Source of the DNA: Chaetorhynchus papuensis
Lineage: Eukaryota; Chordata; Aves; Passeriformes; Rhipiduridae
NCBI GenBank assembly: GCA_013396525.1
Contig: VWYX01000682.1
Location: 248,001-312,000 of the forward strand
Reading direction: 5' to 3'
Length of the DNA stretch: 64,000 nucleotides
Both the position numbers and the translations under genes were made by a program. The stretch's first letter is position 1. The number at the start of each line of letters is the position of its first letter. Below the pieces are notes generated by a model that saw nothing but the letters and a program-made list of their open reading frames with translations, was not told where the DNA came from and searched no databases. Of the stretch, positions 1-12,366 are shown piece by piece.

Positions 1-1334
1 CAACCAGGAACCATTTACAGATTACGAAACCAAAGGCAGATGTTTCAGCTCACACGAAGTAGGGCATTAACATACAGAGCAAAAAAAAAATCAGAAAGAA
101 ATTAAGCATTTGCTTCTTACAAAAAAGAAGTCATCGTTTACCCGTCCTGGAAAAGTAAAGAGACAGCAGTAAAGCAAACGGCCGGCAAGACGGGACAAAT
201 CATAGATCAAGCAAGAGTGGAGGACTGTCTGGACGGGAGGAGCCATCGGCATCAGCTCGCCTGCAGACAAAGCAAGAGGAAAGACAGGCAGAGTAACATT
301 CATTTACACAAGGGAGCTGCTCTGCAAGAGCCTGGGAGGAGGGGCAGTGCCACAGCGGGAGGAGCTGTGCCAGAAGTGCACCGAGAGGCTCCCCGGTGGC
401 ACAGGGACAGAGTAGGTCTGCTCTCAATTCAAGAGGTTTGGATTATTTTAAGACAGGACAGAACTAGTCAGGAACCTCAATATGCTGTACATATCATGGT
501 TAGTGTAGCTGTCTGAAACAGAGAGGATAATATTTTCTATGTTATACTTTAACACGAAATGCCGTAACCTATAATGTATCTTCTTTAATATAATAAATAA
601 TCTACTTATAGGAGGCTTACTCAGAAAGTGCAACAAGATCAGCAATAAAATAAACACACATTAACTATGTACATAATCCTTTTTGTTGAACATACAATCT
701 TTTTAACCCTAGCATAAGATCCCTTGAGATCCAAGGCCGAGAGCTATTCATGGCACGCGCAAGCTCTTCAGCTGTTGGTCAGCCATGGCGGGGTAAGGGG
801 GAACATGTTCTCTAGGCAGAGACCCAGGCTCAGCCTAAATGCAGTATTAGATGAGCACCCTCCTGAAACTTAGCAACTACATCACGCAGATCTTTATGTA
901 CCTCACGTAAGATCAGAAACACCGGTGTTGCTTCATTATTGCTCCACTACACCCTGGCAATCTGAGCTGTGCCAGAGGGCATCAGAGAAAGGCAGAGCAA
1001 CCTGCACTTCTCAGATAAGGAGTTCAGGCTTGGTGCATCCCATGTAAGCGGGTCTGCAGAGGTGGTCAGTCCCTCTTAGCAGATCCACAGGGTGCTAGTC
1101 CTGCTTTCCTTCGGGCATAGAGTGAGTTTTGCTGCCAAGGCTGCTCCTCTGAGAACAAGGGACAGGACTGATGGGACTTGCCAGCATCAGGAGTGAGCAG
1201 GACAAACAAAGCCGTTCCAGGCACTGTACAGCAGAAGGAAGTGGGCCAAGGTTGGAGGACAGTACTTACTCAACTGGATGTGGCAATTTCTTGGGAAGCA
1301 CTTAAATGTTTTTCCTAGAAACAATTCTATGTGG
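1..1334. other. DNM3-downstream or distal 3' UTR sequence
   Basis: No coding exon was recognised on either strand. Plus-strand AATAAA hexamers at 592-597 and 644-649, followed by T/GT-rich sequence near 675-690, could belong to a convergent transcript entering from the left, or could be chance. The AT-rich block at about 430-720 may still be distal DNM3 3' UTR read on the minus strand. Confidence 0.35.
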
Positions 1335-1598
1335 TTTATTCTGACAAGTGTATACGCAAGAAGAGGTGAAATCATCAAACCCTGGATTCGTGCTCACTGT
1401 TACTTATTAACCTGCACACCTAAAAGCGTTGCATTTAGGGCACAGGGCCAGATTTAGATGAGATCTGAATGAGGATGCAGAGGAAGGAGGGCTGTGCAGC
1501 TGTGTCCTGCACCCTCAGCTTCAAGCACAGAACCAGATGGTGCTGATACCTTGCTGCCACCTCCTCCTCCTCTTTCGGGTAAATCCACCCTTGAGAGC

Positions 1599-1604
1599 TT
1601 TATT
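1599..1604 (-). terminator. Candidate poly(A) signal AATAAA
   Basis: A canonical AATAAA hexamer on the minus strand, about 2.65 kb after the DNM3 stop codon. A second one lies at 1335-1340. Which of them, if either, is used cannot be told from sequence. The hexamer occurs by chance about once per few kilobases in such AT-rich DNA. Confidence 0.25.
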
Positions 1605-1935
1605 TACAATTCAGGATTACTGCTGAGAAATAGTTTCCTGGGGGCAGAGTTAAGGACAGTGCTGAATTTTGCCACCTACTTCCTTATGCTTGGCAGAAAC
1701 AGTCAGCAAAGTAAGTGAGGGAGTCTCAAGCAGAGAGGATTTTAAAGCATGTTTTTAGGCCAGGATCTATGTCATCTGATTGAGGCTCCTAACTTACCAG
1801 CATTAACCTCGTGTCCCATGCAGCCACACTGGTCTGAATCACCTCCTGGAGGTGATGCTCTTCCCACTGAACAAAGGACAACTGAGCCGAGGCTTTGGGG
1901 TATGGTGGGATAAACCCAGACTGTGGCCCTGCAAT

Positions 1936-2065
1936 ATCATAGAATGGATTAGGTTGGAAGGCACCTTCAAGATCATCTTGTTCCAAGCCCCCTGCCATGA
2001 GCTGGGACACCTTCCACTAGACCAGGTTGCTGAAATACCCATCCAACCTGGTCTTCTATCACCAA
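1936..2065 (-). mobile_element. CR1 LINE 3' fragment
   Basis: Begins ATCATAGAATGG, then the CR1 end signature GGTTGGAAGGCACCTTCAAG, a TTCCAAGCCCCCTGCCATGA-like stretch, and ACTAGACCAGGTTGCTGAAA. This is the reverse complement of the CR1 3' region, so the element points to the minus strand. It is 5'-truncated, as almost all CR1 copies are, and moderately diverged. It lies inside the likely DNM3 3' UTR. Confidence 0.88.
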
Positions 2066-4256
2066 GTGAATATTAGAATTTGGGGTTAAAGTGATTTCTG
2101 TGGCTGAGGCATTAAACCTGGCTTTCAATCAGCAGGTAGTTGCCAGTCAGTAACAGAGTTCTGATAAACTATAGACAGGTGTGCGGGTGAGGCAACAGCA
2201 TGGGCTACTGTGGCTATTTACAAAAATTATATCCAACAGATGCATTGCAGGTTACAGCACAGAGCACTAAGCAGTGGAAAGCTGTGTAGAAGACAAGATG
2301 AATCATCAAAATATGTTTTCTTTTTTGTAGTAAAAACTAGTATGACTGTAATTGTGTTTGCAACCTTTTTTTTCTCTTGAAAGCTGATTCTGTGCACTCT
2401 GCGTTGGAGACGTGGGCCTGTTCCCCAAACAAACACCAGCCACTTAAGCAGTCTGCTGAGATCAACAAGATGCCAGTGCTCTGACCAGCTCCATCTTCAC
2501 TGTGCATCAGATGTGACCTCTAGACTCCCCAGGCGTGTGTCACAAGTATGAGGTTGACAGGAAATTAAAGTTAAGTTAACATACAAATCATGATGCTTTC
2601 CCAAGCTCGTCTCCCTTCTGCAAGCTGAAACATGATTTGCTGCACTGGTAAGCACAGCTAATCAGCAGCCTGGGAATACTTAATAGGCTAAATCCCCATT
2701 TGTTGTGGCTCTTTGATTGGATTCTTCCTAACCATGGGGCTACAGCATACTGGAGCCCTACAAGCAGTCTCAATAAATACATTTACTAGACTGATTATAC
2801 TGGGGGCCTTTGAAACCACCAATTGCTTTGCCTAGGGATCTGTAACCATAATTGTAATAGCAGCAATTCATATTTTCTGAAGGAACAAGGCCAAATTCCT
2901 CTCTAGTTTCATTCTGTTAACTCAGTAAGTTCTAAGCTTTAAGGGTGACACTGACCCTAAGTGCTTAAAGTGAAGTAATGCAGTTAAGACAAAAGGCTTT
3001 TATAACTCATTAATTTATAACGTGCAAAACAAGAGGCATAGAGGACCTCTGAAAGTGAGCAGCTGCTAAAATAATCCAGGATGCACAGCCGAGCACTTCC
3101 CAGAACCCAGCTGGATAAAGCAACAGTAAACCAAGGTGTGCAGGACCATGTAATGCAAAGAGAAAATCTTTACATAGGGGGCACACAGGAACTTTATCAA
3201 CTGGCATGTGAAAATATCACAGATATCTCACATCCAAACCAGACCCTTGGGAAGCTCAGCTGCCAGTCTAGGCTGGAGCTCTGTGAACTGGCTCACACGG
3301 TGGGCAGAGGAGTGGGAGCCCATGCTCAGCTTTGCATGTATCTGTATCTCTATGTCCTTCTGTGTCACAAAAGGACCAAAAGCAGTGCTCAGTTCCCTGG
3401 ATCCTGCCACACAGCACCTTTCCATGCACTCACCCCCCTCCAGGGCTTCCCAGGAGTGCAGTAGGAGCAGGAGTGTGAGCAAGCACTGGCAGAGGACAAC
3501 GGGAGCTGGCACATGCTGCTCTGTCACACACCAGCCCTTCAAACCACCCTCTTCCATCCTGGCTGCAGGGTGAGAAGGCTCCACACCAGACCCTGCAAGC
3601 TGGGGCACCCCAGCCTGCTCCTCACCAACCCAACCCACTTGGCATGTCAGCTGTCAGGGTGCAAATAAAGCAGAACATGCCTTGTCCCACACACATCCTG
3701 CTCATTTAACATTCCTTAAAACTAAACTTTGGATAAGGAGAATTCATAGGAGAAGCAAGCCCCTTGCAAAAGAGACCTGGAAGTGTGGGGCCTTCAGAAG
3801 AGCTTGGTAAGAAACCACATGGCTTTTCTTTGCCCAGTTTAGCCATTACAAGGGAAAAGAGAAAACCTAGAAGGTATAAATAAAATAAAAGCAAGATTCC
3901 ATTCAGGTAAGAGGAAAAAAAAGCAGCAGATCAAATCAACACGTGCACAAACACACACAAAAGTCAAGCCCTCCATTTGCTGTAGAGGACTGTGAGCACA
4001 GTTGCCTGGGTGGAGATATGTGTCAGTAAGTTAGCTAACATCAGTTATTGCAGAAGGAAAAGTCAAGGCAGCACAGACCTTCCCCAGACATTTAAGACCT
4101 CATAAACAATGCAGAATGGACAGAGTATATCAGTAAAATTGGTTACTTGCCTATAGATGTCCATACATGCGACTATACATTGGTTATTGTGACAGTTACC
4201 AAGCAATTTGTTTCCACATATTTGGTTAACAATGAATGACATGCCAGAAACTCCGT

Positions 4257-4326
4257 TTAGTCTAACAGGGATGAATCTAACGGACGGATTACAGTGGGCC
4301 GAGTAGGTGAAGGGGGCGGTCTTCGA
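4257..4326 (-). CDS. DNM3: DNM3 terminal coding exon
   Basis: The last 70 coding bases: one base completing Ser (AG/T), then 22 codons, RRPPPSPTRPTVIRP followed by LDSSLLD, and TAA at 4259-4257. The SSLLD ending is the DNM3 tail; DNM2 ends RPAEPSLLD and the DNM1 isoforms end differently, so this exon settles the paralogue. It adds a further basic/proline segment (RRPPPSPTR) for SH3 binding, containing a Ser-Pro site. The acceptor is a pure CT dinucleotide tract ending CCAG, directly before the exon. The long preceding intron (13.1 kb) makes it easy for automated gene models to miss this exon and stop at the PRD exon donor. Phase continuity with the upstream exon is exact. Confidence 0.95.
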
Positions 4327-4328
4327 CT

Positions 4329-4345
4329 GGAGAGAGAGAGAGAAG
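4329..4345 (-). repeat. CT/GA microsatellite forming the splice acceptor tract
   Basis: On the plus strand this is GGAGAGAGAGAGAGAAG. Read on the DNM3 strand it is an uninterrupted CT dinucleotide run serving as the polypyrimidine tract of the terminal exon, with the acceptor AG two bases further on. Confidence 0.85.
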
Positions 4346-6799
4346 AAACAGTAAGCACAAACACTGAGCACAAACCTGGCACCTCTGGCTGTTGTTACAT
4401 GGACATGCGCATGCTCATACACACAACAATCCCATTGCCACGTACACTGAAGCAAGACAACTCTTAAGCATCCACAGTAAGGAAGGAGGCAATGGGTTTG
4501 CCACGTGCCTACCCCACCTTACCGCTCTCACCCGTGGCTGTCCGCAGCCTGGGGGTTCTCCACACACAGTTACCTTCTTGAGCTACACAAATCATCAGGG
4601 GAGAATTGTTATTCCCCATTTTTAGGGGTCAGTCCCAGCCTGGACAGCCACAGAGCAGACTTACAGGCACATTTCAGAGCAGGCAACAGGACTGGGGAAA
4701 ACAGCCTGCAACAACTTCAGGTCTGCTTTGCAGAAGCAGGAAAACCTGCAGCTTCTTGCATACCTGGGCAAACTGTAGCCCTATCCAATGTGCCCGAATT
4801 TGAGGCACATTTTGTGGCTTTGTATCAATGCCCAGTTATGAAAATGCCAGTCGTGGCTAGGGCTGCTGGACTCATTAATTTACCACTAACGCATTTTTCT
4901 GTCAACTTCAGGAAGTACTACGGTGTCACAGATTTTTTGGAAAGACTTAGGTGCCTTCATTCCATTTTCCTGGGTACTGCAAACCCCTGCATTTTAATTA
5001 GGACTGTGCCATCCTCTGATAAGAGACTCCAGTGCAAGAGCTACCAGTAGTGTGATCTCCAAGCACATTCCACCTGCAGTCCAGGCTGGCACCTACCCCT
5101 CCCTCCCTTCATCCAAGGATGACACACCAGCTCTGTTGGAGTTGTAGACAGAGTCCCTCTGGTAGCTCTGGTAACACTTTACCTTTTTGTGTGCTGTTAA
5201 GGTCCACATCAGTGCTGTGTGGAGGTAATTCCATCAGCTTAGTTACAGAGGGTATTTTGTTGATGCTTCTTTCCACCTGGGATAAAACATCCCACTGCCA
5301 AGCAAGGCCCATGCAGATTCTGAGCTGACAGTTGGCCTCCAGTGCCTGCACCAGCTCGCATGGTCCTGCCTGGCACTGCTGTGTGCTGTACAAACAGCCT
5401 TGGGAGACTGTTGCTCCTAGCCAGCCTGCTCCCTTAGCCGGCTGTGCAGCACCCTCCAGCAGTGTTCTGTTGCTGCAGTTATCCCAATCCATGTCTTACA
5501 CAGTGTTTTCACTCCCCACTTTCTTTAGCGGGAAGTACCAGCTCTCTCTCTATTCCTTAACCCAGCCCAGATCACCAGGAGAGCTCATGGCTGATCCCAG
5601 GCTCTGAGCAAGGTGGGAGTTGAGGTTCTTTGGTTACCATCAGCTCCAGCAGAGCTCATTAATGGCCCAAACAAACTGTGCAGCCCTTCCTAACCCATCC
5701 TCCACCTGTGCAAGTAGGGAGAGTTCTGGCTCTGAAGAAGATTACAAAGGAAATGTGTCTCATTCTGCTAAAGCTAAACTGAAGATGAAAAGAATGTAAC
5801 AATATGTTAATTTTCTTTGAACTGGAACAAAATATGTGAGACAAATTTACACTTGACAAAAAAAAAAAATCTCGTTTGTCTCAAAGTGCATCTTGTGCGA
5901 CAATATTCTCTTTTGGTGAAGAAATGAGAATTTTAATCCCTACCATGCAACAAATACAAAATATGCCAACTAAAGCATTCAAGTAAATCAACAAGCTAAA
6001 AAAAAATAGGCAAAATATAATTTCTTCATGGTGTATTTTTCTTACAGGAAAAATGTTACTGTGTTAACTATTGTTTCTTGTGTTGCTCCAGTGTAGGTCT
6101 TCTGGACCCATTTCCAAAATTTGTAGTTTCATAAAGAACCACTTCTAAGGCTCTGCATTTCTGCTGGGTTGCATTAAATTATTCCTTTGTTGAAATGCCT
6201 CACATTGCATTGTTTAGCGCTTACTGAAAACATCGTATCATATGTATACAATTTACAAACAAGGGAAAATGCATACAGCTGTCTTCATATCAAATTTAAA
6301 AGATACAGGCCCAAACATGCATTTTAATACCAGGTTAAATGCAGCCCACTGGATTCAAATAATGCAATTTAGCCAAATTGCTATTTAACACAGCAGGGTC
6401 AGAAACTGGAGAGCACAGTGGGAGGATTTCCTGGATATAATCAGTCAAACCAAACCTGAACCAAAATCAGGCCTGAGCACTGTTTCCTCCTCGAACCAGA
6501 GCTGTTATTGCACAAGGACCGCTATTCTGAATTTCCATTCAAGCCCAGTGCAGACCTGAACAGAAAAATTTCCCATTAGCTCTTTCCCACTTCAGAGTAC
6601 CAAGTGCTTCAAGGAGAAGCCGATACTCCCAAGGGGACGCTCTGAGGAGGAGCTGCTGCAGAGCCACACCAGCCTGGCTCTCCCTGTGACACTGCCCAAC
6701 AGACAGGTCTGCTCAGCAATGCTCTGTCCCAACTGTGGATACTCCCAGCAGTATCTGGGATGCTCTGATACAAACACTTGTGTGTGTCTTCCCAATGGG

Positions 6800-7370
6800 C
6801 ATAGGCAGAAATATCCATGAGGAATGGGCATAGCCCTCCTCAGCTCCAGCCCCTCAAGGTGCTGCTTGCCTCCCATGTACTTCCAGCTCCTCAACCCTCC
6901 ACACCACGACCTGGGGGAGCAGGACCTCCGCCTGGAGAGCACAGGTGCCGTCTAGAGGAGTGGCAGATGTTTGGGAAAGGCAGCACGCGGGAAAAGGCCT
7001 GCAAGCACCATTCCCCTCCAGCCCTGCCGCCGACAGTCTCCTGGGCTATCTGCAATTCCCCGTGCCAGCAATGGAGGAAGGGGACTGTGCTCCCAAGGCC
7101 CTGGGCAGAGCACAGGGGGTTCAGCTTGGGGGAGAGACCTCACCTTCCTTAGCCACTGGCACAAAGGATCAATTGGCACGAGCTGGAGCTCAAGTCCAAG
7201 TGAAGGAAAGAACAAACCCTGAAGTTGCCTGTCCTAGATTTCCCTGTCAGGGTGACAAGTCATTCTGTGACCATTTCAACACTGGGAGTAGGATTCACAC
7301 CTTTTTTCTCCCCCTAACAAAAATCTCAACCCCAAAGACAGAAGGAGAGGCCAAGCCCCTTCCCTGGCTC
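6800..7370. other. GC-rich intronic flank of the CpG island
   Basis: GC content rises here before CpG density does. Long open frames on both strands, including a 248-codon plus-strand frame at 6945-7691, are expected where stop codons are scarce. The predicted proteins are low-information (rich in Pro, Arg, Gly, Ala and Ser) with no domain I recognise. Confidence 0.4.
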
Positions 7371-7950
7371 CTTTACGCCCGGAGCGGCGGCTGGGAGCCC
7401 ATGGAGAGGTGCAGGAGCCTGGGCTACCTTGAGACAACAAAGCCAGCAACCAGCTCCAGGGCAGCTGCACAAAGCGCAGCTCTGAGGGAAGCCGAGCGTG
7501 GTTTCGGCCCCTTCGCATCCCGAGCAAAGGTTACCCACGGGAGCGCTGCCAGCCCTCGGAACGCCGAGGAACCCGGCCTGCAGAGCGGCAGGGGGAGCTC
7601 CAGCCTGCCCGGGGACCGGGTGAGGGAAAACCGGGGAAAAACAACCTCCCCCGCATCCCTGCTCCGCGCTAGCTGCCATCTCAGTGAGTAAATATGTGAC
7701 TAAGCCCAATTAAATGTTTAGTCTGAGGCCAGCAGATGATAGCGGCGCAGACGGCGCGGGCCGGGTTTCTGCGCGTTATCGGCGCGGCTCCCACAGCCCG
7801 GGCAGCATCGCCGTGCGGAGCTGCTCCCGGCCCCGAGAGGCGGCTCCTGCTGCAGAGAAAGCTCCTTAGAAAAATGTCACTGCTGCGGGAAATCCTTTTG
7901 GTCATTGTCGCCAACATTTCAGCTGGGTTTTCGAGTTCTGGGGCCGTGTC
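7371..7950. promoter_or_regulatory. Intragenic CpG island
   Basis: CpG dinucleotides are dense here, with roughly ten in 7741-7800 alone and five or more per 60 bases over 7501-7680 and 7741-7860, while the surrounding intron is CpG-poor. A short AT-rich segment at 7681-7735 (ATG-free core CCCAATTAAATG) splits it, giving two GC lobes around a possible homeodomain-type AATTAA site. CpG islands inside genes often mark alternative or antisense promoters, but no exon downstream on either strand was identified. No TATA box is evident. Confidence 0.6.
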
Positions 7951-8024
7951 CCGCTGCCTGGCCCGTTTAACTCATTTTGTTGTCTTAGGGTTTTTTGGGG
8001 TTTGTTGTTATTTGTTTTGCTGCC

Positions 8025-8054
8025 TTTTTTTTTTAAAAAAAAAAAAAAAAAAAA
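8025..8054. repeat. T10A20 homopolymer pair
   Basis: Ten T (8025-8034) followed directly by twenty A (8035-8054), just beyond the CpG island. It may be the remnant of a retroposed poly(A) tail or a nucleosome-excluding tract; I see no recognisable retroposed body beside it. Confidence 0.8.
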
Positions 8055-8299
8055 GGAAACTGTTTGTAAAAGTTAGTGCTAAAGGGGCAGGAGATCATAG
8101 GTTCCCCTGGGGTTGAGTAAACGAGTCTGCAAAAAGAATCAGTTCTTCTAACTAGCACACATTAAGCAGACATAAAGAATTTGCCAATGAAAATTGTGGA
8201 CTAAGTATGTATTTAATAACTCCCTGATGTTGCTCCAGAGACTCCTCCTTTGAAGAGCTCAGTGGGGTTTTGAACGGAGGGGAGCTCTTACCCCCATGC

Positions 8300-8328
8300 A
8301 AAAACTTTTTAAAAAAGGAAAAGTTTTT
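8300..8328. repeat. Perfect 10-bp inverted repeat
   Basis: AAAAACTTTT at 8300-8309 and its reverse complement AAAAGTTTTT at 8319-8328 with a 9-base spacer. An all A/T-dominated stem; probably incidental, but exact. Confidence 0.7.
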
Positions 8329-11300
8329 ACATTTATTTTTAACCTAAGCAGCACCCCCCATGTTTCCAGTCTTAAAAGAACTCCTAAAAGCTTTAGCTAG
8401 GCAAATGCAGAGCAAAAGAAACTAAATAAAGCAAGTCTAGACTTAAAATTTGATCAGAAACATATGGGAGTTCTTCGAGCCTTTGCCTTTTGAGAAGTCC
8501 TATCGCTCTCCACACGGAGTGCACAAAATGTGCTTTCGGTAAAGCATGGCTGTAATTACCATGGGAGGCCCCGCTCAAAGATGGCTTCTCACAGCACAGC
8601 CAGAGGACTTCTAAATAAAAGGCTTTCATTTCCACTTACATTTGACATTCTTGCTTGCTTGTGACCACCAGAGAACACTTGTGGAAGGCATGCACAACTA
8701 TATTTTACGATACATCCTATAGATCCAAAGCTGTGAACAGAAGTCCATTATTCTCTCCCTATTCCATCATCTTGGTTTCCCTATAACGCAGCCCTCTTGG
8801 AGTACCCTGAAACGTGACATCGTCTTTGTAGAATTTAACAAGAAAATACTTAAAATCTCTAAGCAGCTTTAAGACTGACTGCAGGCAAATTTGTTTTAGG
8901 TGACAGAACAAACCTGGATGTGAGGCATAGAGCAAGATAAAAGGATAAAAGAGAGACTTGCTGCAGGTGAGGAATAAATCTGGTTTCCTGTTAGGGTGAT
9001 TATTTAGAGAGACTAAGCAGCTTGGTATTGAGATAGTTATAATGCTTTGACTGATTTTATTTTTATACTGTTTCTCTGGTTTTCTCTGTTTCAGTAAGAT
9101 CCTGAGAGACCCACACGCTCTACTCTTTCTAGTTCTTGAACCAACCTAACTTTTTTACAGTATCTCTCAACCTCCATTAGCCTCAGGATTTGGAGGACAA
9201 TCCAAACCAGAAGTGAAACTACCAGATCCATTGTGGTTGAAAAACAGGGGCAAGACATGGTTTGTAGACTGAATTAGTCTTCAATCTGTGCATGCTTAAA
9301 CTCTTTCTGTCCTACAGCAGATGCCGCATGGCTACTGCAGAGTCTCCCAAACATCATCTTGGGAGCAAGGATCTGGAGTGGAAATGGGAAAGGCAAGGGG
9401 AGGAAAGGCACTTGATCCTAGTGACACAGGTCATAACAAAGTGGGAAAAACAGAAAAAGGATGATGACATTAGGAGGAGTAAAGCAGGAATCACGGACAA
9501 GGATCAGGAGATGATGATTGCGGGGGAAATGAGAAACTGCACTCAGTGGTGATGAAAGGTAAAAATAGCTGGGGAATATCTGCCTGAGATGGTCCCTTAT
9601 CCCAGTGTAATGGTCTGAGAGAGTGAAAATTTCTGATTTGTTTCTGTACTGGAAAATGTCATTTTGTTAAACACAAAGTGGCTGTAGTAAGCATTGCCCA
9701 CAGGATCACTACTGTTGGGCAAATCAGGAAGGGAAGCCCTCAGGCACAGAGCACAGCTTTTGAGGGGGCCTGGTAGTTCTGAGCAGTTTTCCAGCTGAAC
9801 TCGTGTCAGGCTCTACAAATGCACAGAGGGCATGCTGAGATTGTACTGCCAGCGAGTGCCTCAGCTGTCCCTACAGCTGAACCCCAAAACTGCAAATGAT
9901 CCAGCTGCACAATGCTCTCTCAGTGGAAGAATTTCTTTGTTCAGTGTGAGCAAGTTAAGGTTATTAGATTATGCTGTTTTATCAGATATCTATTTAAGTG
10001 AAAGAAACAAAAAATAAGAGTGAATGGGAGGAATGTGTCCTTCCACTGGTCACCACTACACTGCAGCAATATAAATCTCCATTAATTCAAAGGCTTACAC
10101 TGCTTGAAAGCACTAGGGTTAGTGAAGTTCCACTGTGTGTGATTTAACTTAATACAGATACTCCTTTCAGAGGCAAAGTGGTCCAAAATATGATGTTCCA
10201 GCAGAATAATTTATTATCTACAACTCAAGCTACATTTTCTATATGGCCATCATAAATTAACATACGTCACACACACATACAAATATATTGTATGTTTATG
10301 TGAATACTGCTTTTTCAAATTAGTCATTTCAGGGAATTAATGTGTCATATGAAAAGCTCAGCTTGAATAAACACAAAATTAATTCAACAGAGCAACCAAG
10401 ACAGACTATTATTCTTAAGAAACTGTGTGTTCTTGTTTGCCCTTCAGCGGGGAACATGTCAAGTAAGCAAGTGTGCAACACATCTGTGGAAGACTGTCCT
10501 CTGTCCTGACCTTTCAGAAACCTTAGGTCAGGATGGTCTAGAAGGTCAAAACTGCCCATGAAGAAGAGAAAGTTAGGAGTGCTGAGCGATAACATTCAGA
10601 ATGCTGTTCTGTCCACGCAAGATGACAACAGAAGGGCTACAAAATCAGCATGAAGAACATCTGATCTTTCCATAGTAGCTCAAGACTTGTGCACTGCTCT
10701 GTGTGTAGCTGCACTGTTTGGCATCAATCTGAATAATGTACCCCACTTTTGAACACCACATCTACTTCTGCCTTCTCTGTTCTTCCTTCCTACTCAGCTT
10801 TGGCCTTCCTCTGCCCATTTGCCTCTCTCCTCTTTACTTACCTTGGTGCAAGAAGGGGAGCAAATGTCCTGGTTGTCACCTCCAGCTGGAGTTGCACCTC
10901 TTCTTGTCCATGATGCCAACTAATGGGATTACCAGTGTCACTGTTGTTAATGGAGCCATGGAGTGCCCTCATTCACTACTGATCCAATACAGCTCGCAGG
11001 GGACAGGAGAGTTTCAAGACAGCCTTTCAAGATGCCTGCAGGTGCAGGAAGTTCAAATCATCACTGTTTCTCTCTGTTTACTCTCAGATGTTTTCTCTTC
11101 TAGCATAAGGCAGGCTAGAAATGCTCTGCTATTCGCCCACTCTTTAGACAAGGCAGAAATTCCCTGCTTAACACCGTTGCTCTAATCCTGCAATGCCCTA
11201 ATGGAAGCTGTTATTAAACTACTCCATTATGAAACTAAGTCATTTCTTGGGACAAAACACATCTTCAGGTTCCTGTATTTCTGTCAAACAACTGCTGTTG

Positions 11301-12366
11301 TTTGAATCTACTTTCTTTTTCCAAGTAGAGAGATGTTAAAAATAAAACCACTTCCTTCTGCTAACAGTATCTTGAGAGAGAAAATGTTAAGGAAGAAAAA
11401 AAGCCCAAACCAAACCCAAATTTTTGCCAAAATTAATTCAGTGCATCAGCTGGCACTCCTACTATCTTTGAGGACTGTACTTGCATCATTTTTATTCCAG
11501 AATCACTTCTTTTGATGCTTTTCAGGTTCCTTGTTTTTCTGTCTTCCTCCCTCTTGCATCTTTTTTACTTACCCTTTCCCATCACATAGGTCCAGACTAC
11601 ACTAAGAGTAATGAAATCCATTTTTCTGCCTGATCCTCTTTGCTGAACTTTTAAAGTGACTTGCAACAATCCCAATTGAATGTCATTTCATTTTAAAAAC
11701 AATTTTATGTTGAATAAGGCAGGAGGAAGTAGCTCAGGAACAATACTCAAGATGATTACAACTACCTGGATGCAATAAGTAAGATCAAACCTAAACCCTA
11801 TGGAGAACAAGTGATTCTTCAGATACTTTTGTTCAACTGCCACAGTGTACTGCCCATCAGGAAATTCCCAGACCACTGAAGATATGGACAGTCTGCCTGT
11901 GGCTGATGAAAAGGGATGCTGAGAGAAGTTAAGAGTCAGTAGCAGCAGACATGGTACCTAATGTCTGGCATCCCATGAACTTTGTTTTCCTCAGTCTTCA
12001 GCACAGTCAGCTGGAGGACAGGTATATAAAGGAAGGCAGGAACAAACTCCTACTGCCAGTCTAAAAGAAAGCCATCCTTTTAGGGGCAGCAATAACTGAA
12101 GCTCCAGGAGCAGAAGTGAAGACCCTCCTGTATCTCTCATGGCATTACAGTTCAGGCAGCCGAAGAATCAGTTCTGTGCAAATGCCATTCCAAATTTCTC
12201 ATAAGATCAGTATTGCAGAATTACAATGAAACCACAAGACTTGCTGTATTGTGACATTTTACATGTTTTTACAACCTGCTGTGACCTGCTTTCTGGCCAA
12301 GCCCTCCAATACTTATCCTCATGCAAAATGCTCCTTCTTTCAGTGCTTCTGTTGTCCCTATTCATT

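Larger units (their letters stand above)
1335..4256 (-). other. DNM3: Probable DNM3 3' untranslated region
   Basis: The sequence directly after the DNM3 stop codon on the minus strand. The UTR start at 4256 is certain; its end is not. AATAAA-type hexamers on the minus strand occur at 1599-1604 and 1335-1340 (TTTATT on the plus strand) and could mark the end, but DNM3 transcripts in mammals carry long 3' UTRs, so it may run to the left edge. The span contains a CR1 fragment at 1936-2065. Open frames of up to 136 codons on both strands here match no family I know and look like chance frames. Confidence 0.45.

Noticed and set aside
3081..3638. Overlapping 120-136-codon frames on both strands in the probable 3' UTR
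   Set aside because: Open frames on both strands over the same bases, with no recognised protein. Consistent with a GC-richer stretch of UTR.
4505..5050. 181-codon plus-strand open frame next to the DNM3 last exon
   Set aside because: Antisense to the start of the last intron and close to the exon, with no recognisable domain, no matching partner exon and overlapping frames. Treated as chance.
6945..7691. 248-codon open frame on the plus strand, the longest in the window
   Set aside because: It lies in the GC-rich zone and CpG island where stops are rare. Other frames are also open there, the peptide has no domain or family I recognise, and there is no supporting splice context.
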